A DNA stretch of 64,000 bases. Source: Virgibacillus indicus. GTDB lineage: Bacteria > Bacillota > Bacilli > Bacillales > Amphibacillaceae. The position numbers were made by a program, and so were the translations under genes. The number at the start of each line of letters is the position of its first letter. The stretch's first letter is position 1. The notes below the pieces were generated by a model. That model was not told the origin of the DNA. It saw only the letters and a list, made by a program, of their open reading frames with translations, and made no database searches. Location of the stretch: contig NZ_NPMS01000002.1 of NCBI RefSeq assembly GCF_002266285.1, forward strand, positions 186,001 through 250,000, written 5' to 3'. Below are positions 36,708 to 45,940 of this stretch, one piece after another.

Positions 36708-36985
36708 AATCTTCCCCCTTAAAAAATATTTCATAGAAAATTGCAATTGGAAAGACAGTTCCTTACTATAAAATAGGAACCGCCTTATGCTGTCACATCC
36801 TATTATGCTATTACCAAGTAGTCCACTACACGCTTTATTCAGTAACTTTAATCAAAACTGCCATTTTTTGTTTTACTTTCACAAACATTACTAACCTTCA
36901 TTCAAAATTCGTTAAATACAATATATAACATTATAAGAATGATTACAGGCTCTTTATCTATAAAATAAGTAAAAGCACTGGAATT
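36708..36985 (-). promoter_or_regulatory. Leader and operator region of the DUF4062 gene
   Basis: Contains the dyad TCGTTA-N11-TAACAT at 36909-36931. Near the gene, GGCGGTTCCT and AGGAACTGTC (about 36758-36790) can form a hairpin. The whole region aligns with 38890-39200 upstream of the CBASS operon, including ATCTATAAAA and AAAAGCACTGGAA blocks. Confidence 0.6.
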
Positions 36986-37201
36986 TCATAAATCCTTTAC
37001 AATTTCTTCATCAAAATTGCCTTTCTCTTCTCCCAATCAGGCATTAGAGAATATAACATCTTATAAAAGTTTTCACTATGTTCATTATACAAATGGATTA
37101 ATTGATGAACAATGACGTATTCTATACAGTGTTTTGGTGCTTTTATCATCTCTGTATTCAATAGTATAGTATTTGAATCCATCAATGCCAAACCCCATCG
37201 A
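36986..37201 (-). pseudogene. Truncated, frameshifted copy of the YgjP-type metallopeptidase
   Basis: Codes RWGLALMDSNTILLNTEMIK...WEKRKAIL, matching the C-terminal third of the intact gene at 39270. Homology starts at the RWG codons. HELIH is changed to HQLIH, losing the catalytic Glu. A one-base deletion near 37017 shifts the end; in the other frame DEEIVKDL follows to the stop at 36986. A duplication remnant. Confidence 0.85.
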
Positions 37202-37209
37202 ATGGAACT

Positions 37210-37222
37210 GGGGTCAGACCCC
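37210..37222. repeat. Palindrome GGGGTCAGACCCC at a rearrangement junction
   Basis: 13-bp palindrome lying 9 bp from where homology of the truncated peptidase copy begins. The motif is widespread in bacterial spacers. Confidence 0.6.
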
Positions 37223-37267
37223 TTTTCACCGAGTTTTGAAATTTTTACGTAAAATAGTTTGACTGTA

Positions 37268-37295
37268 AAGCAGGTAAGAAAATACTTACCTGCTT
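37268..37295 (-). terminator. Hairpin terminating the CBASS operon
   Basis: 11-bp perfect stem AAGCAGGTAAG / CTTACCTGCTT with a 6-nt loop; weak T run on the minus strand. Confidence 0.65.
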
Positions 37296-37304
37296 AGATT
37301 CTTA

Positions 37305-37919
37305 TCACAAGACCTCTTTTGTCTCTTTCTGCGAGTAAGTACTAACCACTTCTTTATTCTTCTTCCTCACACTCTCAGTGGTAAAATCAAGATAAATATC
37401 ACCTTTTGTTTTCCTGCTTGTCCAATAAATACCATTTAATTTCTTAGGATCATCTATTATGAACCTACAAGTTCCATATTGAATTGGATTTTTGTCACTG
37501 AATTTACTTTTGGGATTTGTGATATACGTATAATACAAAACATAATTACCATTTTCTTCAACAATCTTACCTGTAATCGTTGAACTTACTATTTCATCAG
37601 ATACCAATTGAATTTTCAAACCAAAAAGACTTTGCTTAACATACACTTCTATGGACTTATTTCCAGTTTTTCCTTTATAGTTGTACTCTAAAATTCCATT
37701 GTACCGCTCACATAGTTTAGGAGTTTTCTCGAATGGATTCAGTTTCCAAACCCATTTTTCATACAATATTGAAATTACTATTGTTATAGAAACTGATATG
37801 CCTGTATACCCCGAAAAATCCCTAAATGAGTTTGGCATTGATATAAATGAACAAATCCCAAATATAGCAATAGCAATATAGATAGCAACTTTCAGATGCT
37901 TTTTAACTGGCTCTGACAT
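37305..37919 (-). CDS. Cap15-like CBASS effector (2TM plus beta-barrel)
   Basis: 204 residues. Two membrane helices (about 8-29 and 36-56) are followed by a domain rich in predicted beta strands (about 65-195) with NGILEYNYKGK at its start and IYWTSRKTKGDIYLDF near its end. This layout is that of Cap15, a CBASS effector whose beta-barrel binds a cyclic dinucleotide and whose helices then damage the inner membrane, killing the infected cell. The ribosome site AGGAGG overlaps the CD-NTase stop region (10-bp gap). Assignment is by architecture and neighbour, not by a known catalytic motif. Confidence 0.75.
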   Translation of the reverse strand: MSEPVKKHLKVAIYIAIAIFGICSFISMPNSFRDFSGYTGISVSITIVISILYEKWVWKLNPFEKTPKLCERYNGILEYNYKGKTGNKSIEVYVKQSLFGLKIQLVSDEIVSSTITGKIVEENGNYVLYYTYITNPKSKFSDKNPIQYGTCRFIIDDPKKLNGIYWTSRKTKGDIYLDFTTESVRKKNKEVVSTYSQKETKEVL

Positions 37920-37929
37920 AGCTTACCTC

Positions 37930-38889
37930 CTATATGTCATACTCATAAAAGTAATATAAATCATTTATGAACCTTTTATAGTTTTCAATTTCAACAGAAG
38001 AGCTACACAGTGATTTTATACCGTTTGCTTCTTTGTAAGAAGCTAACTTATCAATATTTTCCTTTAGGTATTCCATTACGTCCCCAAAAACAAATCGATA
38101 GCTTGTATATTTCGTAAATGCCTCATTTGGTAAATTCCATAATAGCGATTCTAAACCAAAAGAACTTACTTTATTTACAGATTCATAATTTTCATCTTGC
38201 ATAATGTATCTCATTTTCTTAATAATCCTTACCATTTTTTTGTAGTAGGTTTTAGTTTGATTGTTTTTTTCTCTTCCATTTTTAATGTGTTGTTCCGGGT
38301 AATTGACTATTCTTTCTCCATCATCAGAACGTATGGAGATTCCGCCTAAATAATTATCAGGGTTTGATGAATAATCATTACTGTAATCTCTATGCCTCAT
38401 ACATGGAACACCATCAGCATCTACACGATAGGTATTCCCATGAATCTTAATTGACTTATTTTTGCGTTCCACGTCGCTACCGAACTTGTCCCTTAAAGCA
38501 ATTTCAACTTCATCTTTGAACGTTTGTACATTATCTGATGAATTAGAAAATCCATAAGAACTGTCACTAATTGCGGGTCTATACTTAACTTTAAATGTTG
38601 ATTCTAACACAACAGCTATATCAACATCACTTTCTGTTCTAACGTTTGTGTTATTTGCATAGGACCCTTTAACAAATAATTTAACCTTCCTATTATTTGT
38701 TGTACTCCTCATTTCTAATGAATAGGAATATGTGTCCATATACATTTTTTCAATGTTTTTCCCTTCGTCACTAAATCCAATACCCTTTAATGCGTCCCTA
38801 ACCATACCAATGGCATTTTTACATTTTTGATCTTCCGTTTCACTTAATGGTGCTGCAAATAACTTTAATCTCTCCTCTGTAAATTTCAT
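37930..38889 (-). CDS. CD-NTase (CBASS cyclic oligonucleotide synthase)
   Basis: 319 residues from ATG 38889, after GGGGAGGCTAAACAC. Nucleotidyltransferase core: Gly75-Ser76 in KGSYANN, the catalytic pair Asp88 and Asp90 in SDVDIAVVL, and a third Asp at 159 in DADGVP. C-terminal helical region matches OAS-like/SMODS enzymes. CD-NTases make cyclic di- or trinucleotides on phage infection, here presumably to activate the Cap15-like effector encoded next. No ancillary Cap2/Cap3 or HORMA genes are present, so this is a two-gene, type I-like CBASS. Confidence 0.88.
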   Translation of the reverse strand: MKFTEERLKLFAAPLSETEDQKCKNAIGMVRDALKGIGFSDEGKNIEKMYMDTYSYSLEMRSTTNNRKVKLFVKGSYANNTNVRTESDVDIAVVLESTFKVKYRPAISDSSYGFSNSSDNVQTFKDEVEIALRDKFGSDVERKNKSIKIHGNTYRVDADGVPCMRHRDYSNDYSSNPDNYLGGISIRSDDGERIVNYPEQHIKNGREKNNQTKTYYKKMVRIIKKMRYIMQDENYESVNKVSSFGLESLLWNLPNEAFTKYTSYRFVFGDVMEYLKENIDKLASYKEANGIKSLCSSSVEIENYKRFINDLYYFYEYDI

Positions 38890-39200
38890 GTGTTTAGCCT
38901 CCCCATTTTTCAAATGAATTGAAAGGGCAGTCCTCTGCTGTATAGAACTGCCTTCTGCCGTTTCATCCTGTTGTTCCTATCAACAGGTAGTTCACTTCAA
39001 GCTCCTTCACTATCTTTTCGTTTTGAGTAAAATACCACCTTAATTCAAAAACTGCATATATTCGTCTATTTTATTTCTTAAACATTATTACACCTTTACC
39101 TCATTTGTTAAATGTAGTATATAACAAATTGGAAGTGTTTACAAGTACATTATCTATAAAAGCAAAATAAAAGCACTGGAAATAACCAGTGCTTTTATTT
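38890..39200 (-). promoter_or_regulatory. Leader and operator region of the CBASS operon
   Basis: The dyad TTGTTA-N11-TAACAA occupies 39105-39127, some 215 bp upstream of the CD-NTase start. A hairpin (GGCAGTTC with GGACTGCC, about 38930-38965) sits close to the gene. Region is homologous to the DUF4062 leader. Confidence 0.6.
39165..39199 (-). terminator. Terminator of the hsd-metallopeptidase operon
   Basis: AAAAGCACTGG / CCAGTGCTTTT, then TTATTTTGC on the minus strand, 70 bp beyond the peptidase stop. Confidence 0.75.
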
Positions 39201-39269
39201 TAGCAGCTCTTATCTTTTCTAAGAACTGTCTTTTCATATTCATCTTTTTTACTACCCGAGTAATTCACA

Positions 39270-39995
39270 TCATAAATCCCTTACTACTTCTTCATCCAAT
39301 ATCGCTTTTCTCTTCTCCCAATCCGGCATAAGCGAATACAACATCTTGTAAAAACCTTCGCTATGGTCATTATACTTAAAGTGAATTAACTCATGTACAA
39401 CAACATAATCTATACAGTGCCTAGGAGCCTTTATTAGCTCGGTGTTCAAAAGAATTGTATTTGAATCCAGCAATGCTGATCCCCATCGTGCCTTCATTGT
39501 CCTTAAATCAATGGAAGGCCTTTCAACACCATACTTCTTCAATAAAGGATAATGTTTATCCAAAGAGTTCTGGAACGTTCTAAATGCTTTCTCACGGTAC
39601 CAGTCTTCCATTAGCTTTGCTTTACGCTTGTAATTATCTGGGTCTTTTGCGTAAAGATAAATAAAACCACGGAAATACTTAACTAATTCCTTTTCATCCG
39701 CTACTTGAACACGAAGGCGGTATTGTTTACCTAAATACCTGAAAGCCTCCCCGCTAACATACTCTCTCTCACTTTGTTTAAAGGGTTGCACTGTCTCAAA
39801 CTTTTTCACATGCTTTGAAATAAATGAGCTCTTCTCTTTTACAAAGTCGTAAATAAAACTTAACGGTACTTGTTTATGTGCAGTAACTTCTACAGTCATA
39901 TCTGGTTTAATGTTCAAGTTTACATTCTTTACATTTTTTCTTTCAACGCTAAATTCAATTGTTTGGTTTCCGTGCTGTATACTATGTTTTTCCAT
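39270..39995 (-). CDS. YgjP-type (DUF45, M48-like) metallopeptidase
   Basis: 241 residues from ATG 39995; a GTG three codons earlier is nearer the GAGG site and is possible. Zinc motif HELIH at 201-205 with His211 downstream (NDHSEGFY). YgjP/DUF45 proteins are often encoded beside hsdR in type I R-M operons; the substrate is unknown. Starts 14 bp after the hsdR stop, so it is the last gene of the operon. A broken partial copy lies at 36986. Confidence 0.85.
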   Translation of the reverse strand: MEKHSIQHGNQTIEFSVERKNVKNVNLNIKPDMTVEVTAHKQVPLSFIYDFVKEKSSFISKHVKKFETVQPFKQSEREYVSGEAFRYLGKQYRLRVQVADEKELVKYFRGFIYLYAKDPDNYKRKAKLMEDWYREKAFRTFQNSLDKHYPLLKKYGVERPSIDLRTMKARWGSALLDSNTILLNTELIKAPRHCIDYVVVHELIHFKYNDHSEGFYKMLYSLMPDWEKRKAILDEEVVRDL

Positions 39996-40008
39996 GTTGT
40001 TCACAACC

Positions 40009-43000
40009 TCAATAACGTCTTAGGGCAACAGTTTTAATCTGTTCTATAATCTTATCAATGGTGTCAAAATCGAGTTCCACATTTTTTTCTGTGGAAAAAT
40101 CATAAAGTAAATCATCTAACTCCTGAACAATACGATTATGGATTTCGATATTATCGTGCCAATCTACCTTTGCATAATCTTGTATAATATTATCCATTCG
40201 AATTGCTAAATCACCAAGCACTTCATAACTTGCCTCTGGTTCTTTCACTTCACTACTCATAATATCCTTTGTTACACCGTAGAAGGCTTGGGCATTTCGA
40301 TTCTCTTTAATAATCTCTGGATAGCTTTCACTTGATTCTCCATTACGGTAGTCCTTCATAATGTCCTTCATTTTGTTGAGGTACTCTGCTTCAGAAATAC
40401 GCTTCTCTTTGTATTCTTGAATAGCTTCCTTTATACGTTCAGAAAACTTTTTATAGTAAGCAGGATTTTCATCCCATTTTGCATGGACACTTTTTGTTAA
40501 ACGTGTACGAATAGCATCAGCCTTTGCTCGTTTGGTATCTAAACGCTCTAATTCTTCCTCAAATGCTTTTTCATTCAAAATATCAACAGGATTTGTGATA
40601 CGGATGACTTCTTCTGCTGAAATATAGTTATCCATTAGTTTCTGCATTTTTGATTCATATTCTTTATGGTCAATAGTATCCGAATACCTTAGTTTCACGC
40701 TCTTCCTTAGTTCCTGGAAAAACTTCAAGTCCTTCTTATACTTTTGAAGTTCCTCTGGTGGCAAAGCATTGTATATCTTCTCCGATTCTAAAGCAATTCC
40801 TAGATGTTTACCGAATTTGCTTAAAGCATCATAAAAGCCTTCTCTTCGTTCCTCATCTTCTAACCAAACCTCATATTCTTCCGTATCTTGCTTATTCCTT
40901 ATCGGAGCGAATATTTGTAATAGGTCAGAATGGTACTGTCTTAATGAGCCAATAATACTGATAACATCATAGATTGCCCCATCTAAATCTTTTGGATCAA
41001 AGTTCTCTAAACCAGCTCCTGAATACATCTGCATGGCTTGGTCAAGTTTGTCTAAAAGACCTCTATAATCAATAATAAGGCCATAGTCTTTGCCCTCATA
41101 TAGACGATTTACCCTTGCTATTGCCTGAAGAAGTGTATGTTCTTTCATTGGTTTATCAACATAAAGCACTGTTGCTCTAGGTGCATCGAAACCAGTAAGC
41201 AGCTTGTCAACCACAATTAACAAGTCTATTTCATCACCATTTATAAAGTCATCTTTGATTGCATCTTCATATTCATCAGGTGTTCCATAACGATCCATCA
41301 TCCGCTTCCAGAAACGTTGTACCTTATCCTTCGATTCTACATCTACTGCTTCATGACCCTCACGTTGATCTGGTGGAGAAATAACAACAGCACAATTCAA
41401 ATCATCAAGTTCTTCAAAAGCCTCAAAATAACGGATTGCTTCAATCTTACTGTTAGTTGCTAACATAGCCTTGAAGTAACTATCTTGTGTTTTATAGTTT
41501 TTCAAGAAATGTTCATTTATATCAAAAGCAATCATACTTATGCGTTGATTGGAAGATGCAATTCTTTCAAATAGACTCCATTTTTTCATTACATCCTGTT
41601 TCTGGTCATCATTAAGATTTCTAGTGATCATCTCTAATCTGTTATCAATTGCCTTTTGATTAACTGTTTGATCCACCATTTTCCCTTCATACAATAATGG
41701 AACTATAGTTTTATCTCGCACACCATCAGCGATAGTATAAGTATGAATGAGCTTCCCAAACTTTATCATTGTATTTTTTTCTTTCTTCATTAAAGGCGTT
41801 CCTGTAAATCCTAAATAACTAGCGTTAGGAAATACCTTTTTCATTTTGATGTGTAGTTCACCATACTGAGTTCTATGGGATTCATCCACCAATACAAAAA
41901 TGTCCTTAGATTCCACTGTTTTATGTTTTGATGCTGTATCGAACTTATGAACCAAAGAGGTAACAATATCCGCATTGTTATCATTGATTAAATCGACTAA
42001 ATGACTACCAGAAGTTGCTCTACTAGCTTTTAACCTAGAATGACGAAATGTCTTATGAATCTGTTTATCCAATTCTACTCGGTCTGTAACAATGGCTACT
42101 TTCGGGTTATATTCAACTAATTCAGATAAGATATATCTTGCTAACATTACCATCGTAAGAGACTTACCAGAACCTTGTGTATGCCAAATAACACCAGACT
42201 GCCGATTACCATTCTCATCTCTTTGTTCAATTGTTTTAATGATTTCTTTTATCGCAAAGTATTGTTGATAACGAGCTACTTTTTTAACATCTTTATCAAA
42301 CAACGTAAAGTATTTCGTTAACTCCAACAACCGCTCTGGATGAAACAAAGAAATGATATTCTTATCCTGTAAAGTTGGGATTCGTCCCTCAACAGTCCTA
42401 TCTAACCATGTTTTCAACCAGTCTTCTTTTTCTTCTTTCCATACAGACCAAAACTTTTTTGGTGTGTTACACGTTGCATACTTTGTTTCATTTTTGTTAG
42501 TAGACATTACAATTTGAACATATTTAAACAACTGTGGTGCGTAATCTTTCCCTTGATTTCGAATCATTTGACTGATTCCTTGTTCCATCGAAATAGATGC
42601 TTTTTTGCACTCTATAACAACAAAGGGTATGCCATTTACAAACAATACAATATCAGGACGGACAGTACCACGCCCATCCATACGCTCAACACTAAACTCT
42701 TCTACTAAATGAAATTCATTGTTTTCAAAGTTCTCCCAATCAATGAACTGAATCGTAAATGACTTTTTCGAGCCATCAGGTAAAAACTCAGTATAGGATC
42801 TACCATTTAAGAGTGTTTCATAGATTGCTTCATTTGCCTTTACCAGGCCATTTGTCAAATTCTCATCTAAATCCCGAATAGCTTGTTGAATATTGGAGTC
42901 GCTAAATTTATGGGTTTGACCTTTATATTCATATAAATTAACTGAACGTAATTTTGCTTCAAGAACATTTCTTAGTAAAACATTGTGTAAGTTTCCTCGA

Positions 43001-43110
43001 ATTCTTTCCGCTTCATCCGGTGCAAGATATTGATAACCTATTCTTTGTAAAACCTCAATTGCTGGAACTTGGCTAATGTACCTTTCATCATAGCTTTTTA
43101 CTCTTGGCAT
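40009..43110 (-). CDS. hsdR: Type I restriction enzyme, R subunit
   Basis: 1033 residues. N-terminal nuclease with PD-ExK pattern (Asp153 in RPDIV, Glu167 and Lys169 in IECKK), then a SF2 motor: Walker A TQGSGKS at 311-317, DESH box, FTGTP motif III and late helicase motif QAIARVNR. The C-terminal helical region binds the methylase. It translocates and cuts unmodified DNA. ATG follows GGAGGTGTAAAGA; 43 bp after hsdS. Confidence 0.95.
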   Translation of the reverse strand: MPRVKSYDERYISQVPAIEVLQRIGYQYLAPDEAERIRGNLHNVLLRNVLEAKLRSVNLYEYKGQTHKFSDSNIQQAIRDLDENLTNGLVKANEAIYETLLNGRSYTEFLPDGSKKSFTIQFIDWENFENNEFHLVEEFSVERMDGRGTVRPDIVLFVNGIPFVVIECKKASISMEQGISQMIRNQGKDYAPQLFKYVQIVMSTNKNETKYATCNTPKKFWSVWKEEKEDWLKTWLDRTVEGRIPTLQDKNIISLFHPERLLELTKYFTLFDKDVKKVARYQQYFAIKEIIKTIEQRDENGNRQSGVIWHTQGSGKSLTMVMLARYILSELVEYNPKVAIVTDRVELDKQIHKTFRHSRLKASRATSGSHLVDLINDNNADIVTSLVHKFDTASKHKTVESKDIFVLVDESHRTQYGELHIKMKKVFPNASYLGFTGTPLMKKEKNTMIKFGKLIHTYTIADGVRDKTIVPLLYEGKMVDQTVNQKAIDNRLEMITRNLNDDQKQDVMKKWSLFERIASSNQRISMIAFDINEHFLKNYKTQDSYFKAMLATNSKIEAIRYFEAFEELDDLNCAVVISPPDQREGHEAVDVESKDKVQRFWKRMMDRYGTPDEYEDAIKDDFINGDEIDLLIVVDKLLTGFDAPRATVLYVDKPMKEHTLLQAIARVNRLYEGKDYGLIIDYRGLLDKLDQAMQMYSGAGLENFDPKDLDGAIYDVISIIGSLRQYHSDLLQIFAPIRNKQDTEEYEVWLEDEERREGFYDALSKFGKHLGIALESEKIYNALPPEELQKYKKDLKFFQELRKSVKLRYSDTIDHKEYESKMQKLMDNYISAEEVIRITNPVDILNEKAFEEELERLDTKRAKADAIRTRLTKSVHAKWDENPAYYKKFSERIKEAIQEYKEKRISEAEYLNKMKDIMKDYRNGESSESYPEIIKENRNAQAFYGVTKDIMSSEVKEPEASYEVLGDLAIRMDNIIQDYAKVDWHDNIEIHNRIVQELDDLLYDFSTEKNVELDFDTIDKIIEQIKTVALRRY

Positions 43111-43153
43111 TCTTTACACCTCCATTTCAGAAATCGTTATAGAAGTAATGGCA

Positions 43154-44410
43154 TCATGCCTTTACTCTAACTTTCCCTGTTAAAAGTAATTGCATTAGTC
43201 CTTTTTTTTGTGTTTTATATTCATCTAGTTGTGACATTAATAACTGAATTTCTTTGTCAATTGAAGATAATACTTCAACTATTGCTTTTTGCTCCTTAAT
43301 AGGTACTTTGGGGACTTTACTATTTCTAAAATCTTTTAAATTAAAATTGTTTCTCCCATCGCCAGTAGACATTCTTAGAGCAAAGTTTTTATACTTTTGA
43401 CTATTAAAGTAATAGGATATAAAATAAGGATCGAACTCTTTGGAATGCAATCTTGTATTTAAGGTTGCAAAACCTAATGCCCCGTCTAGTTCTTCTTCAA
43501 TTACTGCCGAAACCCCAACTTCTCCTGTATGGACAGTAACAATATCATTTTTTTTCAGCATTCTTCCCTTATGTTTATTTGCAAAATCTTTGTCTAACTT
43601 AATTAGGTAATTTTTTATCTTATTAGGTAAAATATCTGAATTTCTAATCAAGGAAACTCCATGATCAACATAATTAGTAGTCATAGTTGTCACAAGTCCA
43701 ATACTTAATTTGGCAATTTTAGCTAATCCAACTACGTTCCATTTCTCCTTATACCCGGGTAATCTCAATTCACCAGTTAATAACTTTTGCATTATGCCCT
43801 TTTTCTGCTCTTTTTTCTGCTCGATTAGTTTTTCTTTTAACACAATGGCTTTGTCCCAAGTTGAAAGGATAGTGGTAATTTTTTCTCTCTCACTTTTATT
43901 TTGTGGATAGGGGATTTTTAGACTTTTAACATCGTTACTGTTAATTGCAGGGTAATTTGATCCTACTATAAGCCTGTTAATTTGATTTGTAATTCCGTAA
44001 GAATATAAATTTTGGTAAAGATACATTGAATCTGATCTGTCTTTCCCCTTTATTACAGCAAAGCCTGTAGAACTAACACAATTCTCTGTATCAAAATCTA
44101 TAAATGCAAATCCTTGTAAATTGGGCCTAACGGTGCTCATTAATATGTTACTTTTATCAAATAATCTTTTTGCCCTTGATGGTGCATCTCTAAACTTAAT
44201 TTTCTCATTTGGATGAGAAACCCTACCTTTATCTATAGCAGAAAGGTCATAATAAAAAAACTCATAATCTTTGGGGGTATTACTTTTTATTGTATTTGCA
44301 TTTACTTCAGCAATTTCACTAATTCTTTTCACTTTCCAGTCAGTTGGAATCTCCCCAACTTCTGTCTTATAATATTCCTTTTTGATTACTTTAGCTTTCA
44401 AATTTATCAC
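43154..44410 (-). CDS. hsdS: Type I restriction enzyme, specificity subunit (two TRDs)
   Basis: 418 residues with two target-recognition domains separated and followed by conserved helical spacers (DKAIVLKEKLIEQKKEQKKGIMQKLLTG near 180 and a second ending KKGLMQLLLTG near 405). Repeated IxE...LxxYxxQKKGxMQxLLTG ends confirm the HsdS layout. It picks the bipartite DNA target for HsdM and HsdR. The start is GTG 44410, directly after the hsdM stop, indicating coupling. Confidence 0.93.
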   Translation of the reverse strand: MINLKAKVIKKEYYKTEVGEIPTDWKVKRISEIAEVNANTIKSNTPKDYEFFYYDLSAIDKGRVSHPNEKIKFRDAPSRAKRLFDKSNILMSTVRPNLQGFAFIDFDTENCVSSTGFAVIKGKDRSDSMYLYQNLYSYGITNQINRLIVGSNYPAINSNDVKSLKIPYPQNKSEREKITTILSTWDKAIVLKEKLIEQKKEQKKGIMQKLLTGELRLPGYKEKWNVVGLAKIAKLSIGLVTTMTTNYVDHGVSLIRNSDILPNKIKNYLIKLDKDFANKHKGRMLKKNDIVTVHTGEVGVSAVIEEELDGALGFATLNTRLHSKEFDPYFISYYFNSQKYKNFALRMSTGDGRNNFNLKDFRNSKVPKVPIKEQKAIVEVLSSIDKEIQLLMSQLDEYKTQKKGLMQLLLTGKVRVKA

Positions 44411-45940
44411 CTACAATCCAAGCTCTTTCATATACTTTTCCATCTGTTCTTCTACTTCTTGTAGCTCTTGTTTGATATTTGTAATATTTTCTTTTACTAC
44501 ATTCATATCAACCGGTTCCTCTTCCTCAAACGTATCAACATAACGTGGGATATTTAAGTTATAGTCATTTTCTTTAATTTCATCTAAAGTTGCAACATAA
44601 GAGTATTTATCAATCGTTTCCCACTTCTCATATGTTTCAACAATCTTTTCAATATCCTTATCTCTCAACCTGTTCTGATTTTTTCCTTTTTCATAATTTC
44701 CTTCTCCAGAAGCATCAATGAATAAAATATCATTACGTTTACGGTCCTTTTTTAATACCATAATACATGCAGGAATACCTGTCCCGAAAAATAAACTTTC
44801 TGGCAATCCTATTACTGCTTCTAAAAGGTTCATGTCTATAATTTGCTTACGTATTTTTCCTTCACTTGAACCACGGAACAACACCCCATGCGGAAGAATA
44901 GTAGCCATACGCCCATTTTCAGCTAAAGAATAAAGCATATGTTGAACAAAGGCATAATCACCCTTTGAACTTGGTGGTACACCCCACTCAAACCTTCTAT
45001 GCGGATCCAAACTAGCATCCATTTTAAACTTCTTATCATTTGTTCCTTCACCAGCAAACCCCATTGCCCATTTATCCAGTGAAAAAGGAGGGTTAGCAAC
45101 GATTGCTTGGAACTTCATAAGTTTTCCATCTTCTAAGTGCATTGGGTTTGCTAAAGTATCTCCCCATTCAATCTTAGCATCATCAATCCCGTGCAAGTAC
45201 ATATTCATTAAAGCCAATGAATGTGTTGCACCGTTACGTTCCTGACCGTAAATCGCAACTTTACCATTTGGAACTTGTTTAGCAACTTTTATTAACAACG
45301 AACCAGAACCACATGTAGGGTCATAAATACGATCATTTTCCTGTGGTTTAACTAACTGTGCTAATACCTCAGATACTTCTGCTGGTGTATAGAATTCTCC
45401 ACCTTTTTTACCTGCATCAGAAGCAAATAGCCCAATCATATACTGATAGGCATTTCCAACAATATCCTCATTACCTAACTGTGATGGTCTTAGAGATAGT
45501 TGGTTAAAGTCCTCTAACAAAGACCGTAACATAGCATTCCGTTCTTGTGCTCTTCCAAGAATTGCTTCACTATTAAAGTCAATGTTACGGAATACCCCTC
45601 GAAGTTTTCCAGTGTTTTCATTTTCAATTCGTTCTAATGCTTTATTAATGATTTCTCCAATTTCTGGGTCATTACGCTTACTATATAAGTAATCAAATGT
45701 TGAATACTCATCCAACACAAAGCGTTCTCTCGATAAAGCACGTTGAATACGTTCTTCATTACCATTGTATCGTTTTGTGTATTCTTCCAAGTTCTCTTTG
45801 TATGAATCACTTAAATACTTTATGAATAGTGTTGTTAAGATGTAGTCTTTATATGTACTTGAATCAATTTTCCCTCTAAATGTATCTGCTGCTTGCCATA
45901 ATACTGAATTAATTTGTTGTTGCGTTACTTTTTCAACCAT
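44411..45940 (-). CDS. hsdM: Type I restriction enzyme, methylase subunit
   Basis: 509 residues from ATG 45940, after CGGAGGATAACC; a longer frame to 45985 is not supported. N-terminal HsdM helical domain, SAM-binding motif DPTCGSGS at 207-214 and catalytic NPPF at 283-286, so an N6-adenine methylase. It methylates host targets with HsdS. Overlaps the upstream half-S gene by 8 bp. Confidence 0.95.
   Translation of the reverse strand: MVEKVTQQQINSVLWQAADTFRGKIDSSTYKDYILTTLFIKYLSDSYKENLEEYTKRYNGNEERIQRALSRERFVLDEYSTFDYLYSKRNDPEIGEIINKALERIENENTGKLRGVFRNIDFNSEAILGRAQERNAMLRSLLEDFNQLSLRPSQLGNEDIVGNAYQYMIGLFASDAGKKGGEFYTPAEVSEVLAQLVKPQENDRIYDPTCGSGSLLIKVAKQVPNGKVAIYGQERNGATHSLALMNMYLHGIDDAKIEWGDTLANPMHLEDGKLMKFQAIVANPPFSLDKWAMGFAGEGTNDKKFKMDASLDPHRRFEWGVPPSSKGDYAFVQHMLYSLAENGRMATILPHGVLFRGSSEGKIRKQIIDMNLLEAVIGLPESLFFGTGIPACIMVLKKDRKRNDILFIDASGEGNYEKGKNQNRLRDKDIEKIVETYEKWETIDKYSYVATLDEIKENDYNLNIPRYVDTFEEEEPVDMNVVKENITNIKQELQEVEEQMEKYMKELGL

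Noticed and set aside
36997..37191. Short metallopeptidase frame as a functional gene
   Set aside because: It lacks the N-terminal two thirds, has HQLIH for HELIH and carries a frameshift.
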